From positions 1-64,000 of the forward strand of contig QNGE01000277.1 of NCBI GenBank assembly GCA_008508345.1: a stretch of DNA of 64,000 nt, in the 5' to 3' direction. The translations under genes were made by a program, and so were the position numbers. Positions within the stretch are counted from its first letter, which is position 1. The number at the start of each line of letters is the position of its first letter. The stretch is from Paragonimus westermani (lineage: Eukaryota > Platyhelminthes > Trematoda > Plagiorchiida > Troglotrematidae). Below are positions 51,585-64,000 of this stretch, piece after piece. The notes under the pieces are model-generated. The model was not told the DNA's origin and did no database searches. It was given only the letters and a program-made list of their open reading frames with translations.

Positions 51585-53839
51585 GGTAATTAGGCCACAC
51601 CAGACATTCAGCCGTAGTTCCATCACTACGTGTGGTAACCACTAGCAAATATCCTCCGTTTTGTGCTAACATTATACTTGTTCAGAGTTTCTTACCAAAA
51701 GTCAAAACAACTTTAAGATTCATGGATTTCGTTAGTCGTCTGTTAATTTTGATATTAACTGCTGTATGTTTTGATCTGTGACAAGAAATCCTGTTGTCAA
51801 CTTCATGTTTGGTTTTATTCACACTGATAAACGAAACGCATGGTCTTCGGTGCATTCAACTTGGCATCACTCATTAAATTCATAAAGACAGACAATTCGT
51901 GATAGTGCCACCAAATTAAACCGACCGTATGAAATATTTTTAACAACGGGTCAGAGCATCTTAATACAAAAAGTACACATTCACAAACTGCAATACTGGG
52001 ATCTGAAATATTTGAATCAGAACGAACTTCAGTGGTCGACGCTGGCATAGTTGATCGAACTTAAGATACGTTGACAGTTAAAAGCTAAGTACAGGACAAG
52101 CACTGCACACAAAAACAACAGATGGAAAGAACAAGAAATGCGAAAATTTGGTCAATCTCATGTTCTCATTCAAAAAGGTGGAAGTACGAAGTGTGCTGGT
52201 AAGCAATTTTTTTCAGATGAACACGTGTTTATCGAATCAAAGAATCGGGATTTCTATCTAATCACATATATTTAAGTGAAACAACGCGGAAAACGAGGAA
52301 ATACGCATTTGTAAGACTGCCTCAGTAAAGGAATTTGGAACACTTTGAACGTCGGGTTTGTGAAGATTCAGTCGAAAAAATATGGCAATATCGGGTTCAC
52401 AATGAATTCGGGTAAACGCATAAGTTAAAACAGGAGGCAATTTATGTAGCTATTTTTCGAGTGTGATGGTTTATTCACCATATACCGCCAGAATTGCCCA
52501 ATATAAAACCACTTCTCTAGAGTACAATCACGTTTACAGACTGAGCCAGCAATTGCTCTCTGATCTGGTCAAAAACGACCAATACTTTCCCGGTTCATAA
52601 GGAACTCATACGGTCGGTGCATGTCTGCACTGAAAACAAGTTGAGCTCCGGCAGTAGCCATTTGAACTATTCAAGAAATGATTGACTCTCCGTGGACACT
52701 TAATATGTCGTAATATTTCTTTTGCTCACCCAGGATGAACTCAACTTTAACTGTTGAAATCAAAATAGCTAGGCCCTTATTCTAATTTCAGTTCTTGTAA
52801 AATGCGCTAATCTATATGTTTTGCGTTTCTTGAAGGCAGTCACGATTAGCCTACTGATGTCGCTATTAGTTATTCGGATAAAATATAGTCTAATCATTCA
52901 ACACCTGTGAATATTCTAGGTTAACGGTATAAAATTTTTTGTCTCTTTTCCTCTCACGAACAAGAATTTCCTGCTCGCAAAAATGCGTTTCCCTCCAGGT
53001 GCCGGTGAAACTCGGTCAGTTCTTTAAAAGTAGATGTTGGATTTGTTGAAGTTCGCCTGGTACTTTTGTCGACTTTGTTCGGTATGGTGCAGAACGGTAA
53101 ATTTGCTCATCCACGTTTGGTTCGTTTGTAGAAACCTGTTTTTAAATTTGACTTTATCAGTCTCTGCCGTGTGTAGTAGACGATCATGACGAATTTCGCA
53201 CCATACCTGTGCAAGGTTTGCTTTTACTGCTTCATAACTGTCATTGCTTATACATTATCATTTTCCTTCTCGCTAGTGCTTGACACGTACCCACCTCCCT
53301 TCGCATCAGACTGTTTTTATGAGCTCGGTTTCCGTTGACTGGCTGCCACTGGAGATCTCTTGTTTTGTTACTGCACTTAGGAGGCCTTCCAGTTGGAGGA
53401 TTCGGGTACCGGATTAATTCACTTTCATTGTCGGATAGCATCTTTATCGTAATTTTATCCAACAGTACTGTACAAATTACAATCTTTCGATGAACATTTC
53501 TAACATTTTCCAGACATGGAAAACAGCACTGTCAATCCGACCGTTTGAATAGGCGTCACTGAAGCCGTGGAGTACGTGCCACTGAGTGACTTACCCTAAG
53601 TCGCCATGAGCGTTTTAACAGTAGGGATGGTGTGATTGTCTTAACTGGCTCAACTGGTCACCATTGAATAGTGCAACTAGTACTGGTTAGTTTGACCGAA
53701 TTATTACCAGTAATTAGTCGGGGTTATTTGTGGTTCCGCCCAGTCAACTTGGAGTTATCTGCCGTTAGTAGGGATATAATTACTGATAAGTAGGTCGACA
53801 TATTTGACAATTTAGAAGAGAAATAATTACGAAAAGCCT

Positions 53840-53990
53840 GGCCATCGGTTGAATTCGAACCAGTGACAGAAACAACATACCTAAACGCGGCACGGTTTTT
53901 GAACAACTAGGCCAAAATATGACGTTTCTGAGCTTCCGATGTGACTGTGTAGCCCACCTAGTAGGGCATTTGCCAAATTTGTGCATGCTG
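53840..53990 (-). mobile_element. Probable tRNA-derived SINE
   Basis: On the minus strand, TGGCCTAGTTG (53904-53914) closely matches the RNA polymerase III A box, and GGTTCGAATTC (53851-53861) matches the B box. They are 42 bp apart, as in tRNA genes and tRNA-derived SINEs. The stretch does not fold into a full tRNA cloverleaf (the T-arm pairing fails), so a SINE or decayed tRNA relic is more likely than a tRNA gene. The ends and the non-tRNA tail were not determined. The span given covers the boxes plus the adjacent sequence that looks related. Confidence 0.5.
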
Positions 53991-54589
53991 TTTTTGTCGC
54001 CAATGTAGATCCAGCTGAACTCCAGATTGTTCGCAGTTGGATCTCTTCTAAAACGGATGATGTAGCTTCAGACTTTCTTTAAAACACCCTATGTATATGC
54101 GGATGATACTAGCTTCTTTTCACCCATAACGTACCGCCACTTTTTTGGTTACATGTTGACTGTCTATAACAAAAAAATAAGCAGTGAAATTAATGAGTAC
54201 TCCCCAACTATATTGAGAGGTCAACAGATCATGCTAGAACAATTTTCTTTGTTTAACTACTGTTTTTGTTTTTGGCGGACACAATTTCATATCTGCCAGC
54301 TCCGAAAGATTTGGAACTATTGCACAGCATTTGGAAATTTGACAATCAGCTCACGGAAGGTTAACCGAACGGAGGGTAGGAAGAAGCTATTTACACATAG
54401 CTGCATGCCATTTGCGTCAAGTAAAAGTTCAAGGCTCGGCTAAATGTGAAACCAGAATGTCTCAGAGAAAGATACTGACGTGTCGCTAGAATGGACTATG
54501 ATGAACCTCATAGTTGCATCTGCATTTCTGCAAGCACATGTTAATGCCGAGTTTGAAAAACTTTCATATACGACTAGACGTATATACTT

Positions 54590-54599
54590 GGGGGGGGGG
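54590..54599 (+). repeat. Run of ten G
   Basis: A homopolymer of ten G directly follows GTATATACTT. A second run of eight G lies at 55345-55352. Such runs are rare in this AT-rich window and may be assembly-sensitive. Confidence 0.9.
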
Positions 54600-56835
54600 C
54601 ACTGTACAACTGTCGTGTAACACTTTTATCTCTTTACACTAAGAAACCAATGGTAGCTGTTTTCATCCATGTTAACCAAAGTCTCAACTCAGGTTCGGTT
54701 TGTTGCACAAAGAAGTCAGGCCTTAACGTGTGCGGTTTGAGACCATTGGAATGTTCACTAAATGGATCACCTAATGGGAACCTGGATTTGCATATAATTA
54801 GCTCCAGAACAACCAGCTCAGCAGAAAGCTATATGATGCAGCTTTAATCTCTGGTTAGCAGCGAGTGCTGAGAAAGGTTGTGAACTTGGCTGTATCAGCA
54901 CACTGGGATAGTCACCTTGGGCTAATTTCGAACAGTTTCGTAACAGTTACATGGTGTACAGTTTACAATAAGTGCACTGAGAACAACTGAATAATAAGGA
55001 CAAGTTGGTATACTCCTCTGTTCAGCCCCGTTAAGTGGCTTTCATTAGAAGTTTTATGGTCGAAATCTCACCTGCGTAGTAACAGAGGTTATTCTTTGTG
55101 CCTCAAGTGATTGACGAAATCGAACGGCCCACCATTCATTTAGGTAGACTGTGTTTAAAAATTTAATTGCGGTGATTGCGCCTCAACTACCATACCACTT
55201 TCAAGGAATCACTGTTTTAGACCCACTGATGTCATAACTAGCAGTGCGACAAAAACAGTCCAGCTGCAAAACATGAGGGCAGGTTGGCGACTGAAGCTTG
55301 CTTCAAAGGAGCGTTGCAATCTACGGCTTTAACCCAGTGTTGGCGGGGGGGGCTAGTTATAGCATTTGAACCGGATCAGTGACATCTTTTCAAAAGGTCA
55401 TTATCCAGGTGGCCCAAATCCAGCGCCGTGTCGTACACAGACTATTTTTGCCCCCTATCACAATTGTCGATCGTTATTCACCTCGCGTTCGTGTGTATCC
55501 ATGTCTAATTGCGTAACAAATCTGTCACCCCGGGCAAACGCACTTTGACACTTTTGAGAGGTCATCCTGTAGAGGAAGAAAAGCAGGGAGCCGGAGGTAC
55601 GTGTTGTCGTAGGCAAGATGCCTTTATAGTTTTCGGAGAAAAAGCATACCAACACAGACCCTCACTAAAACATTCACATGCCAAGATGCATTACCTGTTT
55701 TCAAGAACCTAAAATATTTTATACGGGGAACAATCCTATAACGAATCTCTTGCCAACATGCGTGCATAAGCTGCAACGGTAACAGATATCTCTCACTGAT
55801 GTTCAGTGGATTTCTGAAAGGCATTAGATACATATACTCGATATCTACATCAGTTTCACGTTGACTTATTCACAACCGGATTGAGTCAACCACTGAGGTC
55901 ACATTACACTCTGTGTGACCATTGCCACCAACCGAATGCGGTTTCAGGTGTAGAACTCTTGAAGAAGTTCACCTAAGCTAGTTAAAACTTAGAACATTGA
56001 GTCTTGATCACGCCTTTTTATTCCCAGCTAGTCAAAAGCATGTCAGACGGGAAGTCCAGTTTTTGATAACACTCGCACCACACTTAATTGGAATATTCCG
56101 TAGGTTACAAACTATTCTGACTAGTAAATATCTAGTTGATAAAGCCAGCGTTCACCGTGTTGGTACGCCAGTAGGTGATTATCTTAACTTAGCTAAAGTT
56201 CCTCATCAACAAGCAACGCATCGGTGTACCCAGCCTGCTAATAGCCAACGGTGATTTGAGCGTGTTAGGACCAGATAAACAATAACGGATGATCTAGATA
56301 GAGGGAAGTGATTACATCGAAAAAGGGGGAAAATCCGCAATGGTCTGTCTACATACCGGAAAGAAAAAAGAAGTCGAACCTCGTAAATGCAAAGCACCGC
56401 GTCAAAAATTCGTAACAGTCCATGTTATTGGTTTTATCCGTGTGTTGTTAATCCGTAATATCAAATGTGGTTTAAGTCCAACGATTATATGCAATTTACA
56501 GACAGAATTTACTGTCGTTTAACTCACAGTAATGTAAGGTAGTTCATGGCTTCTAACATTTTCGAGCTCATCGGACGCGAAATTTTTCGGTTGTCTGAAA
56601 AGTTTGAACAATGCAATCTTTTGGTATACGACAGTTTTTCTGAACAGATATTCCGGCTGATTATACACCGTTGTTGATTATAATTTCCTCTCGAATAAGT
56701 GATTATTTTTCGACTAGCATTAGAAGGCGCAAGCAGTTAGCAGTTCTAAAATTGTGCTGGACCAACTCTTTCTGCCGTACATGCAAGAAACCGTTTTGTT
56801 TCAAGTTAGTCTGTTCAAAACTGATAAGATAACCA

Positions 56836-57111
56836 TTGTTTGTTCACTGGCCAGATTCTCCCGGACATTTTGCCAATAAATGTCCGTACAAAAGTGCAAC
56901 AATTATCAAAGTTTATCTGCAAAAAATGGCTGAAATAGACTTTTCCTACTTGATGCGATCGGCCAAAGGGCTTAACAAAATAGGTGCACATTTAAACCCA
57001 ACAGAATGTGCAAAACCCAAACGTCCACATTTAATGTTGCACGTGCCAGAGAAAAAACGGACGGCTTGGGCGAAAACTTTAGAGCCTGCACTTCGAAAGC
57101 CTCTTCTCTGA
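56836..57111 (+). pseudogene. ORF with half of a CCHC zinc knuckle, possible retroelement relic
   Basis: A 91-codon open frame begins with PGHFANKCPYK, the second half of a retroviral-type zinc knuckle (G-H-F-x3-C-P). The two cysteines that should precede it are replaced by V and P. About 10 bases upstream, other frames carry TGT codons, so a frameshift may have separated the halves. The rest of the translation is basic (KRPHLMLHVPEKKRTAW) and unrecognised. It could be a decayed gag or LINE ORF1, or chance. Confidence 0.25.
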
Positions 57112-57486
57112 TTATTATAACTGACTGTTGTGTTCATAATGTGTGAGCGAGACAAACACAGCTATTTTGCGGACGCTAACTTGCATTGAAAACAGGTTTG
57201 TTGAATGACCATTTTGAACTTACCTGAAACACTTTACGCGGGCTTTATTTTCACAATCTTCTCAAAGAGTCTGATATCATGCACAGAATGAATTTGACAT
57301 GTTCTTGTTCGTTGTGACGCAAAGCTGCTATTACTAAGACCATGTTCACAAAGCGGCTGAATTCAGTACTCTGAGAAAAGCGTCCAGTGCCTGGATAAAT
57401 TAAAACTGGTCTCGTCTATCAATAGATGGCGGGTATCCTACACATATACTGAACGCCAGTCGGAAACTATATTATTGAGGTTTGCC

Positions 57487-57771
57487 TTACAGTGGATAAC
57501 GAAAAATGCCACGCATGAAAACAGAACACTTCATTCGCCGTTTTTGCATGTCAGGTTGAAATAGTGAAACACCACTGTAAACCAGTAACCATTCCTTTGA
57601 TGCTGTAACCAGTGGTACAGGAAAACAATGCACTTCCTTAAAGCTAACGGGGGTCAAGTTCTGTAGCATATGTTCAGGAACAATGATTATTTGGGTTGTC
57701 ACTATCGTGTTAGGGAAAATGGCTGTAAACCCAGACACCTGACATTTGCTTGATTCCATTTGACAGTCCAT
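57487..57771 (-). CDS. Candidate 5' exon or unassigned ORF
   Basis: A true ATG at 57771 opens 94 codons. Just before the TAA there is a strong donor, CCACT/GTAAGG, so the frame could be a first coding exon. It contains several hydrophobic beta-like stretches and five cysteines, and no recognised domain. Frames of this size are frequent by chance here. Confidence 0.15.
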   Translation of the reverse strand: MDCQMESSKCQVSGFTAIFPNTIVTTQIIIVPEHMLQNLTPVSFKEVHCFPVPLVTASKEWLLVYSGVSLFQPDMQKRRMKCSVFMRGIFRYPL

Positions 57772-60700
57772 GTTGGTGCACCAACTGTTAGGACGGAACG
57801 CGTCCGGGAGTGCGTTTTGTGATATCGGTCATCTGTCTTTTCTAAAGTCATACTAGTGAATTTAGTAGGATGCACAAAATATTAAGTTGATTGTCGTGAT
57901 ACCAAGTTAATAAAGACGTTTTCTGACTTATTATCATCAGTGAGATACTTGAAGAAAAGCTCTCGTTAATTTAATTTCGTTCGATGAAGCAAATGTACAA
58001 ACCCATTGAATGCTCCTTTTTATCAGCCACGACGCTCTCATTTGATCAGGCAAACGTTGGAGTTCTATCAGGTCGCTATGGTGAAATACCGATCCTGGCG
58101 GTCTTTGAGTTCACTGAAACAGTAAGGCAAGTATCCAGGCGTTCTGTTCAGATCATAACATCACGACAGAGATAAAGCTCACTGCGCGATTTAACGGTCA
58201 CAGTCTATAGACATTGTTTAACTAAGTTCTTTTTAAGTTGATACAACGTCAAGTTCAACTGAGTGCATCTGTCTATGAACTCTTCGACTACCAGTTTTCG
58301 CCATTCTTGGAAACAAAGTCTAGAAGTAAAACGCAGGCAAAGCTTTCTTGACAAAGATGCCAAATATCTGACTGGAACCGGAGTTTTCTTAACTTTATGA
58401 TCAAAATTGAGCCAAGTACCATAGGAACAGGCTCACACAACTTGTTTCTCTTATGATTGCGCATGAGCTCAGTAAGCTCAAAAATTGAGCAAAGCAAAAG
58501 TGGTAATCATCTCACACCTGGTAATCTGCCAACTGTTCTCAACCAACGGGTGTAGTGTTCACCACCTGAAATTACGGCCGTTAAAATTGGATAGCACGTG
58601 AGCAACTCTTGAATAACGCTGTTAGAACGCGCGCGCCTTTGTTAACATTGCACTTTCTGCCGCAGGCGGGTACATGAAAAACAACTGTCGACTGTCTTAT
58701 AGCTGCGTTCTCATCGCAATAAGTGATCTGCCTATCTTGCCATGTACTAACAAAGAGTATGATTGCGCAGTTGATTCAGGCTAAACAGGGAGGTGGCTGG
58801 CATGAAATTCACACAAATATCACTCATATGAATGAGAATTCGTTCCCTTACTGAACGCCTCTGTGTCTCAAAATAGAAACCCGTAAGAAACGCATGCTTA
58901 AAAGTACAGTATGAGTACGATTCTCTCAGGCAGCAAGCCTGCTTGGCACAAACATTTTGCCACCGATTTCGAAAAACATGTTCAGATTCACAACAGTTGT
59001 CTCATACGTGTTGGGAACGCTCGTGGAAGTTTGTTGTAATTTTTACCCACTGTTATCGTCCTTCTCACCACAGATCTCTCAGAGAACAATGCGGTAATTC
59101 TTGCGTGTCTGGACGAACACTTTGGTTGAAACTTCTAAAACAGAGACTTTGTGGTTTACTGCCCTTGAGCACACTTGCAGTTAAGATTATTCTATCACTA
59201 AGTCTTCTTCCATGGTTAACGGTGAAACACCTCACAAGCAGTTCGCTTGATGTAGGAATGGCGGTGTTAATGAGCGCCACTCTCTCCCGCACAATTACAA
59301 CGGAAAAACAGAACCGATATCTTATTAGGACGGACTTATTCGTCCACCATGATTGTTTTCTCCTCTATATTCACCTGAATAGCTTCTTCAATTTCCGCTA
59401 TATTAGCTACGTCCTGTTCCCCACACCTCAAGAAGCTATGTAGAAATAAATAGGACATTCTGTTAATTTCATTTGAGTCATTAGTTACATTAGATTGCAG
59501 CTTCCCAATTCAGATGGACAACCAGTAGGCGCTTGAAAAATTAAACTGGAGCCTCTCTGTTGCTGGGGCTTCTTCACTGTGCACGTCATAGGTAATGCTA
59601 AGATTACAACCCCAGTCATGCTTTTAGTCGAGTGCAAAGTGGTGGGATTGAGTACGCAATAAAATCATCCTGGATCCTAATGCCTCTGCTCTGTCTACCT
59701 TTTTTTCGTTTTGTGCTTCTGCTAAATACCCAGATTGTTAAGGATTGACGAAGACTTCATTGGAAGAATGCGTAACAAACAAGCTTTCCTAGGGTGATTC
59801 ATTGTCAAGCCGAGTGCAACACATTCATAGGGCGTAATCATTTGATGCTTCAAAACGAGCTTAACCAATGTCAGGTGAATCGGCCGATTTTACGTCTAGT
59901 CACGTTGCACCAAACAGCAAATCTCAAAATCGCGAACTCATCACACAACCCTACTTGTTGTTCCAAAACCAGAAGGTCAGTTACATATGCACATTCTCGT
60001 TCAATGTGGCGAAACGGGCCGCCTTTCACAATACACACACGTCGGCGTTTGCCCGACACAAATTGGGTCCAACTGTAATCAAAATGTCCACCGGCCTTCT
60101 GATTCACGTCCCTCGACGAAAAGAAATGTTTCAACACAAATGCTTCACACTCACCCCGCTGAGCTGTGGCGTTTTGTAGGAAAGATTTACTTCTCGACGT
60201 CAGCAAATATTTTCATGGACTATTACCTCGAGAAAAAATCACTATATGTTATGTACGCACAAGAACACAGATACCAAACCACTTTGAGTTTTCAGGTCAT
60301 AACCAACTGAACCAAGTGAATGTGATATGTGTGAGTGAACGAAGTCATTGTGCGAACGCAACAACGATATCCTGACTTCTACCCGCCGTACGACATGTGG
60401 TTCGTTCACGAGTGCGTTTGAGTGGGGGAAAAGAATGGTTCACACGACGGAGCTTTTGACATCTCACTGTGGTTGGTTGGCAGATCGTCATCGATGGCAG
60501 AATTGTCAAAAACAAAAGTCTAAATTTCAAGCGCATTCTCAGGGATTCATGAATTGCTAAAAAAGTGATGGGTGTGATATGAAAATGTTTGTTGGCTAGA
60601 GACTGTGTCGTTACCAGTGAATCGGAACCGTAGAATTGAAGGTTGTGCAAGACTAACCACCGACAGATTGCGAGTTGTCAGTGTGATTGAAAGTGATTCT

Positions 60701-63700
60701 AAAGAATTTTTTCAACTGTCATACTCGTACGCAGGTGGTGCAGCGATCGACTAGTTGGTCAATCAAAACAGGTAGCAAACATGTTTCAACGGCACGCCAG
60801 ACGAAATTGTTAGCGTTGGTTTTGGAACGAACCCTCTGTCACGATTTCTTTCTAAGTTGAAAAACATGTATTTATTCCGATATTTGCTCAGACAATTCCG
60901 CACGCTGTTTTGATTCGAACCGTTAGGAAGCATATTTTTTACCGTAGAAATAAAGAAGAATTTCGGGGTTTTTGTTTCATCTACGTTGGGTTTGTAAATA
61001 GACTGAGGTTTTTTACTCAAACAGCATATATCAGGTGGAATTTTCAGTTAGCACCTTTCTACTTTTGCTCTCGTTGGAACTCGTCATCAGTGCCTATCGT
61101 TATCACACTCGTGGGGCTAAATTTTGCGTTGGTTTTACGAAACAATTCTGTTGACCACTGCGTCAAAAAATGTGTTGCTGTTAGAATGGAAGTCTAGTCA
61201 ATTTTTCCAATAATCCATAAAGTGTAACTTTGAATGCCTTCGCTCGTCTAGTTTTTCTCACTTGGTCACCGCCTGCTAGAAAATCAAGAACCATCTGCAA
61301 TACTTTAGACCAAACCGATCCGTTTAGAATCGTTGAATAAGAGAGCAGGCCTGATGTTGCGTGAAATTCACATTTCAACGTTCGAGGTTCAGTGGTCAAT
61401 CCTAATTGGCACTCACCAATTCCATTGATGTTTCGCATGATTCACTCTTAGTTTTACTTTGCCTCACAAGCAAGTTCACGTTACCAGTTTTATAATCACA
61501 TAATCAATCTACGTGGTATTATACAACCTACAGGTTATTTTCCCCAATCCCGACTGATAGGCCGTCTAAATTATCGGCTGGAGACCTGCAGCTTCCTCCT
61601 CATCAGATACAAACTTGACGTCGACTTCGCTTGTTAACTGGAATAACTACGAAGAAATGTCCACCGTCCCTGTACAAAACAAACTCTTTGCCTCTTCTTC
61701 TTTCCGTTGAACACCTATTGGCTATCTTAGGATAACTGGTGTTTTCATCAGTATAAAAAAAACTGTCATTTTTTGTCGCACCTTGAACGTTCTCCTCTCT
61801 TCCAACTCATTTCGCTCATCGACTCATCAGTGAGTGCGATTCCGTGAAAATGTTTCGTCCACTAGCTATATTTCCTGTTCTTTTATCGAATTAATGTCAA
61901 TTTCCCTAGAACAATAATACTTAATCATGCTTCAGCGGTCAAATCTCTGAACGCTTCGTTGAATTTATTAGTTAGATTAAGTTTGACATCGATTGAGCAT
62001 TCAGATCAACTGGTAGGCAATCGAAGTGTTGCTTGATGCTTACGTTTGGGGGTTATATAAAGCAGGCTGGACGTAGACAGTTACCATTCTGGACGTAACT
62101 AGTTGACCACATCTAGCCTACCCTAAATAATGTCAACTATGTCGGAATCACATGGCTTGACGTATTCCAATTTTGAAGTGTAGCTGCTAAAACAGACTAC
62201 GGACTGCTTACAGTGCTGAATCATCTGTTCCGTTCAAATGGCACCGGTTGTGCCCGTTTTCGTGAAAGTACTTACTATTTAGTGACAAAAGCTGCTCACA
62301 TTTAGTTTCATATATGTATGAATGCGAAAAACCACCTGCAAGATATACAACGGCTAATATTCATTGACCTTATTCAAATTATGAATGCCGATATAAGCTT
62401 CGTCACGTGCGATCGATTCGTTTGCAATTTCGTCGGACGACAGAATGTTTCCCATGGCTACCTTCACCGGTCGGCCGAACACAAGAACTGTTTTCTAAAT
62501 ACTATGAATGATGAGATCAGGTGACATCGTTTGCCTAGTCTGAATTGACAAATATTTCCATACTATGAAAAACCAGATAACGGAAGTTTGTTCATAAACT
62601 CCGATGTGAATGATGTTATTCACTTCGTTTAGCCATACATCATTTTCCAGTTAAGTAAACAGTTGAGGTTCTCAATGCCCCAGTTGGTTTCGTCGCGTGA
62701 GTTTAAATTTTGCGTAAATTTGAAAGTAAAATCAAATATATGGTGTTATTAGAGCCCACCAAAAAGGTTTCCAGTTATCTGGCTTTCTTCATTTATTCAC
62801 CCTGAAAGGTTTCAACAGGCAGTATATGCCGATGCAAGCAGTGCTGTTTAAAGCGACTTGCTTTCTAAAGTTGCCGGAAATTTTCAAGCCCCAACAATTC
62901 AAACACATAAGAGGGACTGTTAAGTACTTTTTAACACGTTCGGAAGGTTTCACTCCGTATTTTCGATCTTACTACCTCTTCTACTGTCGGAACTAACGAA
63001 CTTTGTTTATGCATGTTAGTTTATCTAACCCGTCCTCTGCCGAACATTTGTTAAAAGGTTGTTTCTGGTACCTGTAACTTTGCTCGAAACAGTGGCGACG
63101 CTATCTAGCTACCGTTCTATAATCTTACTCTTTGTCCATATATTCATTTCCCGGAGGAGTGGGTGTGTAAAATTTCCACGAATGCGACATCGTTCGACTC
63201 CGCCGAATGCTCCGCTACGTGGGACCTCCACTTGAGATCGTTCGTTTTCTTTGGGTTCCACTGTCTTGTAAGCATGACCCACCTTACAAGACTGCAGCAG
63301 ACAGGCGCAATTCTAAACTTGACATGAGTTCACAAAGACGTCTGCGCTCATGGCTGTTTGTTGTATGCAGGTTGGTGGCACTCAGGACAATTGCAATGTG
63401 GAACAACGTAACTCTCCGTTTAAAGTGAAAGTGGGACAAAAGTTCCAATCCGCGGCTTCAATGTTCGACTGAAGTTTCGCTACATATCTTCAAAGCAGCC
63501 AAGAAAAGATGCCGAAAACTGATTTTAGAGATTGGAAAGACAAATCCGCAACAACCGATAGCGTACGCGGAAAGTAAACATATGTTTAGTTAATTTGTAG
63601 ACTGGGGAAACGGGAGAGTTTCATGATAATCCACGATCAGACAGATTTGGTTGACTTGATTTTAAATGTTAAAAATTTCTATCTCTAAAAATAGATGTAC

Positions 63701-64000
63701 ACCTTAGGTGAACGTTAAAGTGTTAGTGTGACAAGCTAAAAATGACCTGGTTGACAGGAGAAGAAAGCAGGTACTTCCGCCTCCTACAATAGTCAACAAC
63801 ATTTGATACGAGTTACCATGAGTTGAAGCTTGAAAATCCAAATTATTTCAAATTGAATTTCATCCACTCTTGATCAGTGTCTCAGCACCCAAATGTTTTT
63901 TCGCTTGAACACTTCAAATATATCCTGTTTAACTGGCGTTTTTTTGTGTGATTTTCCACGAAATAATTACGAACGCTACTCAAGCGTGAATCCAGTAATA
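57772..64000. other. No supportable gene to the end of the window
   Basis: The longest frame, 58943-59443 (plus, 166 codons), is serine- and leucine-rich, has no ATG at its start, no matching domain and another open frame opposite. Around 59850-60310 several frames on both strands are open at once, which reflects local base composition rather than a gene. A B-box-like GGTTCGAATC at about 60904-60914 (minus) has no A box. Confidence 0.45.

Noticed and set aside
58943..59443. 166-codon open frame on the plus strand
   Set aside because: No ATG start, no domain, low-complexity S/L-rich translation, and another open frame on the opposite strand. A frame of this size is possible by chance.
59868..60310. 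Several overlapping open frames over 100 codons
   Set aside because: At least three frames on both strands are open together, which points to stop-poor base composition; none has a recognisable domain.
60900..60920. B-box-like GGTTCGAATC on the minus strand
   Set aside because: No A box within 30-90 bp upstream and no cloverleaf, so neither a tRNA nor a SINE can be supported.
61790..61850. Hammerhead-ribozyme-like core on the minus strand (CTGATGAG ... GCGAAA)
   Set aside because: The conserved core words are present, but stem II has at most two pairs and neither stem I nor stem III can be closed with the flanking sequence. The match comes from a local palindrome (ACTCA-TC-AGTGAGT).

Overview
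The window looks like nuclear DNA of an animal with large introns and a high load of decayed retroelements. The likely source is a flatworm, perhaps a trematode, but this is inferred from the retroelement types and the layout; nothing in the sequence proves the species. Overall it is AT-rich, with no bacterial operons, rRNA, clear tRNA gene or CRISPR array. Most of the 64 kb shows no gene that can be supported.

One protein-coding gene is clear. At about 22.8-23.7 kb on the minus strand there is a large exon for a laminin-G (LNS) domain that resembles the first LNS domain of neurexin. It ends at a perfect splice donor. No further neurexin exon was recognised in the 22.8 kb downstream on that strand, so either a very long intron follows or the next exons are too short to recognise.

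The most unusual object is at 36.2-37.7 kb: a GC-richer remnant of a Ty3/gypsy-type LTR retrotransposon. It has a full-length-looking 5' LTR of about 504 bp, a gag with one stop and one frameshift, a CCHC zinc knuckle and the start of an aspartic protease. It then ends abruptly in an inverted copy of the first 59 bp of its own LTR, so the remnant is bounded by terminal inverted repeats.

Other mobile DNA includes a probable LINE reverse-transcriptase relic (28.2-28.8 kb, minus), a probable tRNA-derived SINE (about 53.85-53.99 kb, minus), a long imperfect hairpin repeat at 20.1-20.3 kb, and an ORF with half a zinc knuckle at 56.8 kb.

Several short open stretches next to good splice signals are listed as candidate exons at 29.9, 33.1, 38.3, 48.3, 49.6, 50.1-50.5, 51.4 and 57.5 kb. 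None matches a family I can name, and open stretches of this size occur by chance in 64 kb. Their confidence is therefore low. They could belong to the neurexin locus, to other genes, or to none.
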